Source of the DNA: Acanthococcus lagerstroemiae
Taxonomy: Eukaryota > Arthropoda > Insecta > Hemiptera > Eriococcidae
Assembly (NCBI GenBank): GCA_031841125.1
Contig: CM063108.1
Coordinates: 47,886,122-47,950,121, forward strand
Direction: 5' to 3'
DNA length: 64,000 bases
Part shown: one piece after another, positions 54,632-64,000 of the stretch
Numbering within the stretch: position 1 is the stretch's first letter
Layout: every line of letters begins with the position of its first letter
The notes under the pieces: generated by a model
What the model was told of the DNA's origin: nothing
Seen by the model: only the letters and a program-made list of their open reading frames with translations
Databases searched by the model: none
Translations under genes and position numbers: made by a program

Positions 54632-55385
54632 GGAAAATGATTTGCATAAATATTGTGTTTGTCTGATCAACACGATTAATACACATGGTAACGCTGAAAT
54701 CGAAAAATTTGTTTTATTGGAACAAATGTACAATGAGACAATTACAAATTGCTAATAGCACTTCATATTTTTACTGGATTAGATAATTCATGCTGAGCTT
54801 GAATCAGCACCTACTAGTTGAACTTTCCTGTTGCATTAGATGCTAAAAACAGAACTATAACGATGAGTTCATGGTTATTAGATACATTCATAGTTTATAT
54901 CTGAATAAAGATTTAAAAAAGAATCTTCATTTCAAGTCTGTTCATCCGGGAGCACCACTAAGATTTTTCCCCAGGAACGGTCCCCCCCCCCCCCCAGAAG
55001 TAGTCAAGTTGAAAAATTATTGCCTTTCACCTAGTGAAAAAACAGGCAATTTTACCCATTCTGAGTAGTGCATAGTATAGCATTTAAAATTTCAACGAGG
55101 CAAATGCCTCTAGCTCCTCCTCAAAGGCGCCCGTGTGTCTAATGCATTCGCGATTTGAAATACATATAAGATGATTTAAGACAAACGGCTTTCAAAGCTG
55201 AAAATGGGATCTCAGCAGAAACTGGGTTGATCGGCTGACATACTTGAATCAATAAATCTCAGTCCGAGATCAGAGCAGAAAATATTAAAACATCAACCAT
55301 TCGGATCTCCGAAGTAATAAGATGAACTTACCTTTTCCTCAGCCCCGCATTTAACATTCAACACACTTCTATGCAACATCAAAAT
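54632..55385. other. Spacer between convergent SDR and UGT genes
   Basis: Carries the 3' ends of both genes; a C homopolymer lies at about 54980-54995. No other feature seen. Confidence 0.5.
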
Positions 55386-57457
55386 TCAAGTTCGCTTTTT
55401 ATCATCGATCTTATCGTTCCTATTTAGTATTCCGCGAATCCGTGAGATAGTTCTTTTTAGTATGTAAAATAACATCCAAAAAACTGTTATTGTCACAGTC
55501 ACAACAAGTAATATGACATCCAGCAATAAATACTGATACAGAGGCATATCAGTGGCCGCCGTGAGTAAGTGTGGGGCGCCATTATGCCTAATAACGTAAT
55601 CTGTCCAATAAATAACTGACTCTCGAGGAGTCATTGGTCGGTCTTTGAATACTCGGGAAAGTTCTTGCATGTTCGCGTGGTATCTGTAACAAATAAATAT
55701 TAAAAAAAATCATGTGTTGCGAATAATGCATAAAAATTCAAGTTATGTAAGTTCGTTTGTATCAGCTTTACCTAGTGTCATTCACAATTGTATTCAAAGC
55801 ATTCAAAAGGTTTTCTTTTGTCAGTTGGGTAACATCTAACTGTACCGCGACCCCTAAGTCCATCAAGAGAGCAGCGTTGGAACGCTGGTCACAGAAGAAA
55901 GGAATCGCAATAATCGGCGTGCCTGTATATATTGCCTCATAGATTCCAGCCAAACCACAATGACTAATAAATGCTTTCACGTTTTTGTGTTCTGTACCGG
56001 AATAATTATACAGAGAATTATAACTAGACAATTTAATACCGATTAAAGAAAAATAGTAATTATTATGAAATTACATCAGTTTTACCAAGAATGTCACGTT
56101 GAGGTATCCAACTAGATATAAAAACATTGTCAGAGATACCGCTGATACGTTCCTCAAACTTCCAAATTACGCGTTGCGGTATAGAAGCAAAGGTTTTAAT
56201 GAGTACTGTTTTAACTTTAGCAGGAAGAGAGCTAGTGTTCATTACTGAACCAAAACTAAATAGAATAACACCGTGTTCAGCTTCATCGATGAATTTTTGT
56301 AATTCCTAGCACAAAAAACGTGATAAAATGTCAATTAAAATTGTTATTTTAACAACACATAGTTCGAATACCTTCAATAGAATTTGTACTAGCTCATTTA
56401 AAACTCAATTAATAACTATTCACCAAAGTACACGTGCGTGTATGATATGTTCTGAAACTGTATAGGGATACCTTGGGCAGTGATTTTTCTGGTTCGATGT
56501 GTATACCACCAATTTCAATTGCATTTGGCACCATTGGCCTAGACTGCAAGGTCAAATGACTATTGATAAACATCAAAGCTGGAGGTTTCGCTTTTACACC
56601 ACTGGAGTTTGGGAAATGTTGCCGATTAAATCTGTTCAACTTCGGTGAAACAACAAAAGTATACAAGAAGTCGTTCATAAAAATATTCCAAGAGTTGATC
56701 AGACGCTGTTGGAAAGTCATAGATCTACCATGACTAGACCAAACTAGCGGTACAACTGCCGGGTTAAACGGATTACCAATAGTCCGTTCGGACATCCACG
56801 ATCGGTAATTTACGGTGCCAATAACTGGAATGTTTAATTCCTCAGCAATGTTAAGGTAGCACTCGTACATTTGTATCATACCGATGAACATAACATCATA
56901 TTTTTCAATACCAGATAGCGCATCCTGCACAGTAATCAAGATAATGTAATCTTTAAATCCAGTTAGATTTGATTAGACGGATGCTTTGAAACGTAAGAGA
57001 AACAACTTACTTGAACCACTTGCAGACGCATGACATCATCACAGTACTTTTCTTCTAAATCGATCATCATTTTGGCAAATTTACGAGTAGACATTTCAGA
57101 AAAATGGTCAACAGATGTCTGACCCACAAAAACGAAACTGTCAAACCTTGAATCAACAACTGTGTAGTTCTGGATCAGCTGTGTTTCAGGGAATGGATTC
57201 ACAAATACAATCTGATGTCCAGCCGTATGTAGACTCTTCAAAATGGCTTCATTATAATAGAAAAAACTCTTCAAGGACACCGGGAAAATTCCCAGAATTC
57301 TGGCAGAATCACCCAAGTTACAGATGAGAAGAAATCTGCATAAGAAGCTCTATAAAAACGTTAGTAACTAATTTCGAATCTTCACGTTAAATCTACATGC
57401 AAATGGAAGGTTTTCACTTACTATATAATTATCCGAGTGTATTGTTGAATAGTACAT
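55386..57457 (-). CDS. UDP-glycosyltransferase, complete six-exon gene with altered catalytic residues
   Basis: Exons on the minus strand: 57457-57422, 57349-57011, 56924-56472, 56305-56086, 55991-55772 and 55683-55386; phases agree and give 521 residues. Exon 1 is a proposal: ATG plus 11 codons before GTAAGT, in the right phase for exon 2. Then follow a hydrophobic signal segment (LCRFLLICNLGDSARILGIF), KSLHTAGHQIVFVNPFP, KYDVMFIGM, WIPQRDILEHKNVKAFISHC, FCDQRSNAALLMDLG, a C-terminal transmembrane helix and a final KKRT (KKxx ER retrieval). Where the paralogue has the catalytic histidine (KSHFSF) this protein has KSFFYY, and where a D or E is expected (VMFTE) it has VMFIG. The donor-sugar domain looks intact. 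It may be a non-catalytic or altered-specificity UGT. ER membrane, lumen-facing by family. Confidence 0.9.
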
Positions 57458-58214
57458 TATTTTTGAGGCAATAATAATATGAATGATGTTCGATGAAACT
57501 CGTGACTTCTGACCTGCAGCAACCTACAGCCTCTGCGGGTAATAATGCAACGGATGAGACACAATATAACGTGTACTCTTAATGTCTTGAAAAGTGCGAA
57601 TTTAATCAAGAAAATAAATTTTAGAATTATGTAACTAATTTATAAACTGGTCTGGTCGATTTCTGCAACAACTGATAACGTGATAAGAGCCACGAACAAC
57701 AACAACAACAACAACAACAAGGAGACGGGGAACGACAGCCGCCATTCTCTTTCCACTTTGTTCTGTTGAACCAAAGTCATATACTGGCGCGTTTCCGCGT
57801 TTTGCCGTCATGCCAGCGCGCTGCTATCGCTGAAACGTGGCTGAACTCCTTGTTTGCATTGCGCTTATATGGACGTTTTTTACGTTTTTGCGGATTAACT
57901 CGAAAACTATCGATTTTGATGAAAAATTGGAAAGAGCTAAATTTGTTCACCTTGGAATTTCCCACTGAATGCGAGTAAATCCGGAATTTTGTGGGTAAAA
58001 TTTTGAAACTGATCTTACCTGATAGAAAATGACAGGTAAAATAAATTTGGTTCTTTTCACAAAACTCGATTGCCAGCGCTCCTATCGGGATAAATTATTG
58101 TAACATACGACGTTTAACATTGGTTAAATGGAGAGTCGTCTAACTTGGGTATCTACATGACTTGTGTTGAACCATACGTGATTCAAACTGGAAACTGGCT
58201 TTACGCGCAATGAC
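57458..58214. other. Intergenic with (AAC)n microsatellite
   Basis: The upstream side of the UGT gene. An (AAC)n run lies at about 57695-57720. No gene or promoter element could be named. Confidence 0.55.
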
Positions 58215-58976
58215 AATGGATGTGCCTTGGAAAGAAATTTATAAATTTTTCCAAATAAATGTCTTTCTGGGAAAAAAATAATGGAAATTTATGGAAACTT
58301 TGGAAATTTTCAAATTTTTGTATGAAAACACCCTCTTCTTTTATGTACACACCTTCTTTGATGAAAATCTGAGCCATTAAATTAAAATTTAAAGCCGTTT
58401 AGTTTAACTATCTTTTGTTCTTGAGTTGAGGGTAGAACTATGGAAGTAGTTCTCAATTAAATCTTATTGCTTATTCAACCATTATGGGAGTTTTATGTCA
58501 AAAAATTCTTCAATACTTATGGATTCAACTGAACTAATTAAAGTTCAGTGCAGCAGCTAGGAAATGGAATAAAAATTGATTCTTCAGTCTTCACTTAGTA
58601 CGAACTTATATTTTCGTGAAATAATTTTAAAAAAACGATAATAATTCGTATTATTTTCTCTCATGAATAATTACAATGTCTGATGTACAAGAAGAAAAAA
58701 TTATCAGTTTGACTTTTTATGTGGTAGTACCTAGTACCCTTAGGAGATAGAAAGGAAAAAATATGAATTCCAGGAATATACAGCATCTTCTAAAATGTTC
58801 TAAAGCTTATTACAGATCGTCCAGAGATTAAATTCAGTGAGAAAGCTCTAAAAAAAAAAATACCTATATTAAAAACATGGAAATTTTGGAAAGAAATAAA
58901 CGACATATTTCTTTCCAAAAATTTCTTACTTTTCCAAGTAATATTTCCGGAAATATTTCCAAGGCACACATCCCTA
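58215..58976. mobile_element. hAT-like non-autonomous element with perfect 8-bp target duplication
   Basis: The right end, read on the minus strand, is TAGGGATGTGTGCCTTGGAA; the left end is AATGGATGTGCCTTGGAAAG, the same apart from the first bases and a 2-bp gap. GCAATGAC flanks both ends exactly (58207-58214 and 58977-58984). Subterminal GGAAA...TTTCC repeats (TTTCCAAATAAAT, GGAAATATTTCC) strengthen the call. 762 bp, no transposase. Confidence 0.78.
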
Positions 58977-59053
58977 GCAATGACAATGACAATGAGTACA
59001 CACAAAGAAATTACCCGTATAGATCGCGCTAACATAGAACGCATAACCTGTGC

Positions 59054-59260
59054 GCATAACGTAATCACAAGCTGACAATATGCAATAAAAAATCTACACA
59101 TAATGGCCATTTAACTGGTGACACATTGTGACTGTGACACATGGTGTGGACGTGTGGACACATTGTGGGTGCATAACGCAGTCATAATCCATAATCTGAC
59201 AAAATATTATAAAAACCCACACATAATAGCTATTTAACTGGTTACACATTGTAACACATA
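59054..59260 (+). repeat. Tandem duplication, two units of about 90-115 bp
   Basis: Unit 1 (from 59054) reads GCATAACGTAATCACAA, CTACACATAATGGCCATTTA, ACTGGTGACACATTGT; unit 2 (from about 59171) reads GCATAACGCAGTCATAA, CCACACATAATAGCTATTTA, ACTGGTTACACATTGT. The spacer is rich in GTGTGGAC and GACACAT motifs. Confidence 0.7.
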
Positions 59261-60802
59261 CGTGGCTCCTTGTTCCTGTGTTGGTCAAGGGTCAACTGAC
59301 GTGAGACACACTCTATTTCTTAGTGGAGGACGACTGAACTACAGCTTTTCGTCATGAAATGGCACTTCAGACGACTTTTTGTGACGAAAATCGTCACGCA
59401 CACAGATTTTGCACATTGGGTATTGTTAGATTGAACTAATTAAATCAATCTGATGGGAGAACACAAATAGGAACAATACTGAATTGAAAACATTCTGATA
59501 GTCTTTGACAAAGGCTTTTTAGTGAGACGAAGAACAAAGGTATATTTCAGTCACTTAGAACAAAAAAGTAACAACCAAGTAACAAAATGTGTTGGTCACA
59601 TACATTATACATTATAGGGTTACTTGACTTAATTATTTTTGTAACAGCCTAATGTTCGTCAATTCAATGAGCTCAACATCCTGTTTCACGAGAGCCTATT
59701 CGTCTTCCTTATTCCATGCCTCATATAGGTACTTAGCTATACATATATCTACTGTGAAGGATGCCAAGAATGCTGAAAGTACACTCTTGCCCACATGCCT
59801 CCTGGATCTGTTTTCGTACTTCTGAATGCTAATCAATCGTTGATCCATTCTCTATACCCAAATATACTATACCTATTAAATAAAAAAGTATTGTTGTTGT
59901 ATTGTATTTATGAGATAGAGTGACCGAGTGTTATTAGAAGAAATTCACATTTACCATCTCTAAGGAACTGAAAAATAAAGATCCTTACAATAGTATATAA
60001 ATGCTTGAAAAAAAAAAAAAATCTTGGTATTGTAAATTATAAAAAAATACAAATTCCATCTAGTTTGAACTTTGCGCTCTAATAAATTGAGAGAAACAAA
60101 GGGCATCAATAATAGCCAATTATTAAGAGATGGTGCACACGCATAGAAGCAGACAGCACCATAACACACACACGGAAATGTATCTCAATTTACGCTAAGG
60201 TTACGCAATGTGTGTAAGTCACGCCATCACCATATTACACAGGTTCACGTGTGCAATCACTCACATATGTCACGTTTATGCTGTATTACTTTTGATGGAC
60301 CAAACTAGAAAGAAAATGGCGGCTGTCTTTACCCATACAAAGTACTTATTATAGAGAGCCTTAATATTTAAGAAGAAAAAAATCGATTTAGAGATTGATG
60401 TTACTATTAGTCTGTTGTACAAATCGTCCAGCAATTTCGAAATTTTTATTTTTTCAAAGAGGTGAAATTTCCTCTTCATAAACACCAAAAATTGGACGTA
60501 CTTCGCTCAGTTTTGATGTTTTCAATTTTTTTCAAAGAGCTGATTTACTTACTCTTATTGAGACTCAGAATCGAAGAGGCTGACATCTAGTGGATATTTT
60601 GTGAACCCGCATCGAGTGGTCATGTGATCATGGAGAAAAATGAAGCTCGCGCATGGATGACACCTTGTTCTTAATTATTACGTCTATGTAGAGTAAAAAC
60701 CTAACTTGTCGCGATTTCGATTTTATTTTTCTCAAACCCTTGTCTATTCTTATTGCATATATTCATGAACCAAAAGTGGACGTCTTTTGAATCGGTTCAT
60801 CT
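59261..60802. other. Intergenic, nothing recognised
   Basis: 1.5 kb, AT-rich, no supported gene. A short A run at about 60009. Confidence 0.5.
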
Positions 60803-60806
60803 TTAA

Positions 60807-61359
60807 CCCTTAAATGCCTCTCTTAGTGAAATTCACCAAAATCGTGATAGGCAACCTACCGGCACGGTATGTGCAGCAGTATCTCCCTGAACGCTGGGGC
60901 GCAATTCAGGGGTCCTCAAAAAATCTTTTGGTACGTGCGTTTGAAATATTGGGTTTCTGAATTGATAATTCAATCTCGCATGATTTTTATGTTGTGAAGA
61001 GGTGTATTTTGACCAGCAGTCTCGCACAATATTGTAGTTTCTATCAAAATTAGCTAAATATTAGAATTAAGGGTGTTTCCCAATTAAAAAAATAATTATT
61101 ATTAAAACTTAAAGAAAAAAATCGTAATTCAGCTTTTTTATAGGCCGGTTGCACGTCTCTAACAATTGTTAGAGAAATAACAACGAACTTGATATACCTA
61201 TTCTAAAGAGAGTAAAGAGATACTAATTATTACCTACGAGTAGTAACGATTTGGAGAGAAACTGTTAACATACCGTCCACTTCAGACTTAAAAATACCAT
61301 TTTAGTGAATTTCACTAAGAGTGGCATTTACGTAACAAAATATGCGTGGCATTGCAGGG
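60807..61359. mobile_element. piggyBac-like non-autonomous element in TTAA target
   Basis: Ends CCCTTAAATGCC and GGCATTGCAGGG are inverted copies apart from two positions and are flanked by TTAA on both sides (60803-60806 and 61360-61363), the hallmark of piggyBac insertion. A second inverted pair inside, TCTTAGTGAAATTCACC near 60820 and AGTGAATTTCACTAAGA near 61303, is almost perfect over about 30 bases. 553 bp, no transposase. Confidence 0.78.
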
Positions 61360-61363
61360 TTAA

Positions 61364-62785
61364 TAACGTCGAAATTACGGTAGGTCAGGTTACTACTTGA
61401 TATGTACACCTCATTTAGATGAATGCAATGCCCGTTACAGTACTGAAAAATGGAAGTCAAATGCCGATCATAAACGGTCAACAAAATTATTCGGACATTT
61501 GAGTTTTATAAACGGTCGGCGCATCACGCAGAAGAGTTACTCCTATTTGCAGGTGCGGAGGAAATTTATTGAAATTGAATTTTGGAACATTTCAACAACA
61601 TTTTCTATGATTCGTAATTAACACGACATTGGTCTACTGACCTATTTATTTATCAATGATTCATGGGGAATTCACTTAAATCAATCCTTCGAAAAATGAT
61701 AATGAAAGCCTCATTAGAAACGCAAATGTTGTAGATAATGCATCAAAAATGCACATTTCAAATGAGGGCAGGATTTTCCGATGTTGTTAGCATTGGAAAT
61801 TAGGTACCATCTTATACGTAGCGCCGGACACATCGCCGAACGGATTACAGTGCGTGAGTACCTGTATGCCCTGATGAAGTGAAGATAAATCTTGAATTTG
61901 TAAGTGAATCTCAGTTTGCACTGATATAATTTTTTTGGAATTAATAGCTCAGGTGAGAATTATAGTAATATATTTCCCAGTTTGATTAACTCGACATTTT
62001 ATACCTGAGAGAATACAAAGGCACATTATTTGTAGAATAGAGCAGGCTTTTGCTTATAAGAAGTCCACGTATGTTTTCCATCTTCAACATCCTAAGATTT
62101 AGTGTGACTTTTATATTATAAAGCCTTCAAATTTTAACTCGCAGATTCAACCATATTGTTTAACGTCGCACACAAATATTTCGTCTTTTTAGCCCGATCA
62201 AATAACATTAACTCGTCTCAAATTATGTATATCAATACTCCACTTGAAAAACACAATTATGACATATGCTCTATATAAAGATATAATTATCAAGATTGAA
62301 ATTTTGCATCCACGATGCACGCACCCCAGAAATAAAATTAAAAACCAGCTCAATTTTCATTTTTAGAAAAATTAATTTGTTCTGACGGAGCCCTCTTCCT
62401 GTCCTTCGATCCCCTTAAAGAGTGTGGTAACTTCATTTGGCCGGCCGCAATACTGCTTATGAATTTACTTTTTTCAGTTATCTAAAACTAGGTACTTCTG
62501 CGTTCGGAGATAAAGTTTCAATTCTGTCATACCAAGATACAAACGAGTCCATTCTCTACAATGCGGCGGTTTTGAGGGTCACAAAGGGAGAGAGAAAAAA
62601 TAAATAAAAATACAAGTACCTACCAGTCTTCAGCTGTTGACACTGTTTTAGTTCTGCTCATAAGTATATCAAGTAACTGTTTCTCCGAGAGGGGATCTCC
62701 CTTTATTCAAAATAGAGTACGTGTTGATTTAGAAATTCTGTTTTTTTCGCCAATTTATTAGAAAATTTGAGTTTAATTCATGATT
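61364..62785. other. Intergenic, nothing recognised
   Basis: 1.4 kb without supported gene or repeat. Confidence 0.5.
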
Positions 62786-63010
62786 TTTAATACCGTAAAC
62801 CGGGGTGACTTTGCTAAACATTTTGGTTGGAATTTTCAAATTTGAACAGCTGTAGCGCGTGATCTATTGGAGGTATAGAAAATCTAAAAACTGTTCCGGA
62901 TTGGTTGAAGCTTTGGAAATAAGATTAGATAGGGTAATCAAATTCCCCCCCCCCAGAAAGGCTTAAAGATGAATCGGCAAAGTTACCTGCGCATGGGGTG
63001 ACATTGCCGG
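62786..63010. mobile_element. Fragment of the AAACCGGGGT transposon family
   Basis: GTAAACCGGGGTGACTTTGC at 62793 matches the left end of the candidate at 9479, and AAAGTTACCTGCGCATGGGG with GTGACATTGCC at about 62979-63010 is a further related block. Possibly a short internally deleted copy. Confidence 0.4.
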
Positions 63011-63429
63011 TACATAAGAAATGCATAGAAAATGAGTGATAATGTTCAAAATTTATTACTAAAGGCCATAGAAACGGGAAAGATTGCAATTTAAGTTAAA
63101 TTACGTTCTCGGAGAAGATAAATAGTCCTCGGGATTCAATGGGCTCAGGTAAAACTGTTGATGGCAGCAAATTCCACGCATTTCTATCTTGATGTTGCTC
63201 GTCCTTCTGGATTCCGACTTAAGTATATCTGTTTTGTGAAGGTAATTATAAATTATTTTAACTGGTATCTTGTACGTGGCTGAAGCTTCAGCTCTGGTTA
63301 CATCACTATTTCGAATTTTCTGTTAGACACTCTTCGAGTGTTTCTCGGGTATAATCAGAATAGGTGCGACACCCTACTTGTCTTTTATTTATGTTCTTCG
63401 TCGCCGTCGTCGTCTCCTTTTCCACGGTA

Positions 63430-64000
63430 GGCCTATTGGCCTGTCGCTGTGTTCGGAGCTGAATCGGAGCTAGATGTATCCACCAATTTTCTTCTCGGTC
63501 TTCCTCTTGTCCGCTTTGACGTCGGAGTGTACTCCTTGATCATTTTTGGTGATCTCTCCTCCTCCATTCTTTCTACGTGTGACCGCCACTTCCTTCTGTA
63601 ATTTTTTACTCTTCGTATTATCAGTGTTACTCCCAGAGTGTTCGTTATATTTCTTCTGATCTGATTCTGTCATTTAATGTCACTCCCGCGATTCTTCGCA
63701 TAAATCGCATTTCAGCAGCTGTGATTCTTTTTTCATCGGATTTCCTCAGCGCCCAATTCTCGCATCCATAAGTCAGGGTTGGTACCGTGAGGGTGTTATA
63801 GGCCCGTACTCGTGTTTCCCTTCTTACTTTACTGACGGGCATAATTCTATTCAGTAGTCCCGTTAGTTTTATGAATTTATAAAGTTTGTTCTCCACATCT
63901 ACTTCTCCTTTGTATGACAGATCCATGCCTAAATATCGGAGTGTGTTTACTTGCTCCACGATCTCTCCGTTTATTACTATCTTGCTCCGTACTGATGGGT
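63430..64000 (-). mobile_element. Non-LTR retrotransposon, C-terminal reverse-transcriptase region, runs off the window
   Basis: Minus strand, from the window end: VNTLRYLGMDLSYKGEVDVE, VPTLTYGCENWALRKSDEKR, AAEMRFMRRIAGVTLNDRIR, then after a frameshift at about 63660 NTLGVTLIIRRVKNYRRKW, SHVERMEEERSPKM and KRTRGRPRRKLVDT. These are the canonical C-terminal motifs of LINE polymerases in order. The piece is much better preserved than the ones at 5234 and 18905, with one frameshift visible. The catalytic core would lie beyond base 64000. Confidence 0.85.

Noticed and set aside
57115..57327. Plus-strand ORF opposite UGT exon 2
   Set aside because: Antisense shadow of a well-supported exon.
1..64000. 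CRISPR arrays, bacterial operons, Shine-Dalgarno sites
   Set aside because: No regularly spaced identical repeats and no prokaryotic gene organisation; genes are spliced.

Overview
This is nuclear DNA of an animal, most likely an insect. The genes are split into short exons with GT-AG introns, the DNA is AT-rich, and the host genes belong to two families that are commonly clustered in insects: UDP-glycosyltransferases (UGT) and short-chain dehydrogenases related to DHRS11/farnesol dehydrogenase (SDR). A hemipteran is my best guess, but the species cannot be fixed from the sequence alone.

Host genes, left to right: a broken two-exon UGT remnant (minus, 3921-5206); a UGT gene with five visible coding exons (plus, 10894-12915); a six-exon SDR gene of 251 residues (plus, 19637-25431); an orphan copy of an SDR promoter and 5' exon (28300-28935); a second six-exon SDR gene of 247 residues (plus, 49773-54631) with its 5' region at 48400-49770; and a second, complete UGT gene (minus, 55386-57457) convergent with it. 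The paired paralogues and the duplicated 5' region show that the locus grew by local duplication. Oxidation or reduction by an SDR followed by glycosylation by a UGT fits detoxification or hormone and pigment metabolism, but no substrate can be read from the sequence. The second UGT has lost both residues of the usual catalytic dyad.

The centre (30658-41365) is a complete, very young LTR retrotransposon of the Ty3/gypsy type: LTRs of 909 and 910 bp differing by one base, a 4-bp target duplication, an uninterrupted 1888-codon Gag-Pol and a second 368-codon ORF. It has three unusual traits. The RNase H domain appears to have lost all its catalytic aspartates. A region resembling an SGNH/GDSL hydrolase fold lies between Gag and protease. 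The second ORF carries a coiled coil and what looks like an inactive copy of a retropepsin fold where an env gene would normally lie, with good splice signals for a subgenomic mRNA. This element is the best candidate for an undescribed system in the window.

The rest is dense in non-autonomous DNA transposons, several defined by paired terminal inverted repeats and target duplications: two hAT-like with 8-bp duplications, one piggyBac-like in TTAA, one pogo-like in TA, and several foldback elements. There are also three decayed non-LTR retrotransposon fragments, a SINE-like tRNA-derived unit, a degenerate tandem repeat, a nuclear insertion of mitochondrial large-subunit rRNA, and stretches of unannotatable AT-rich DNA.
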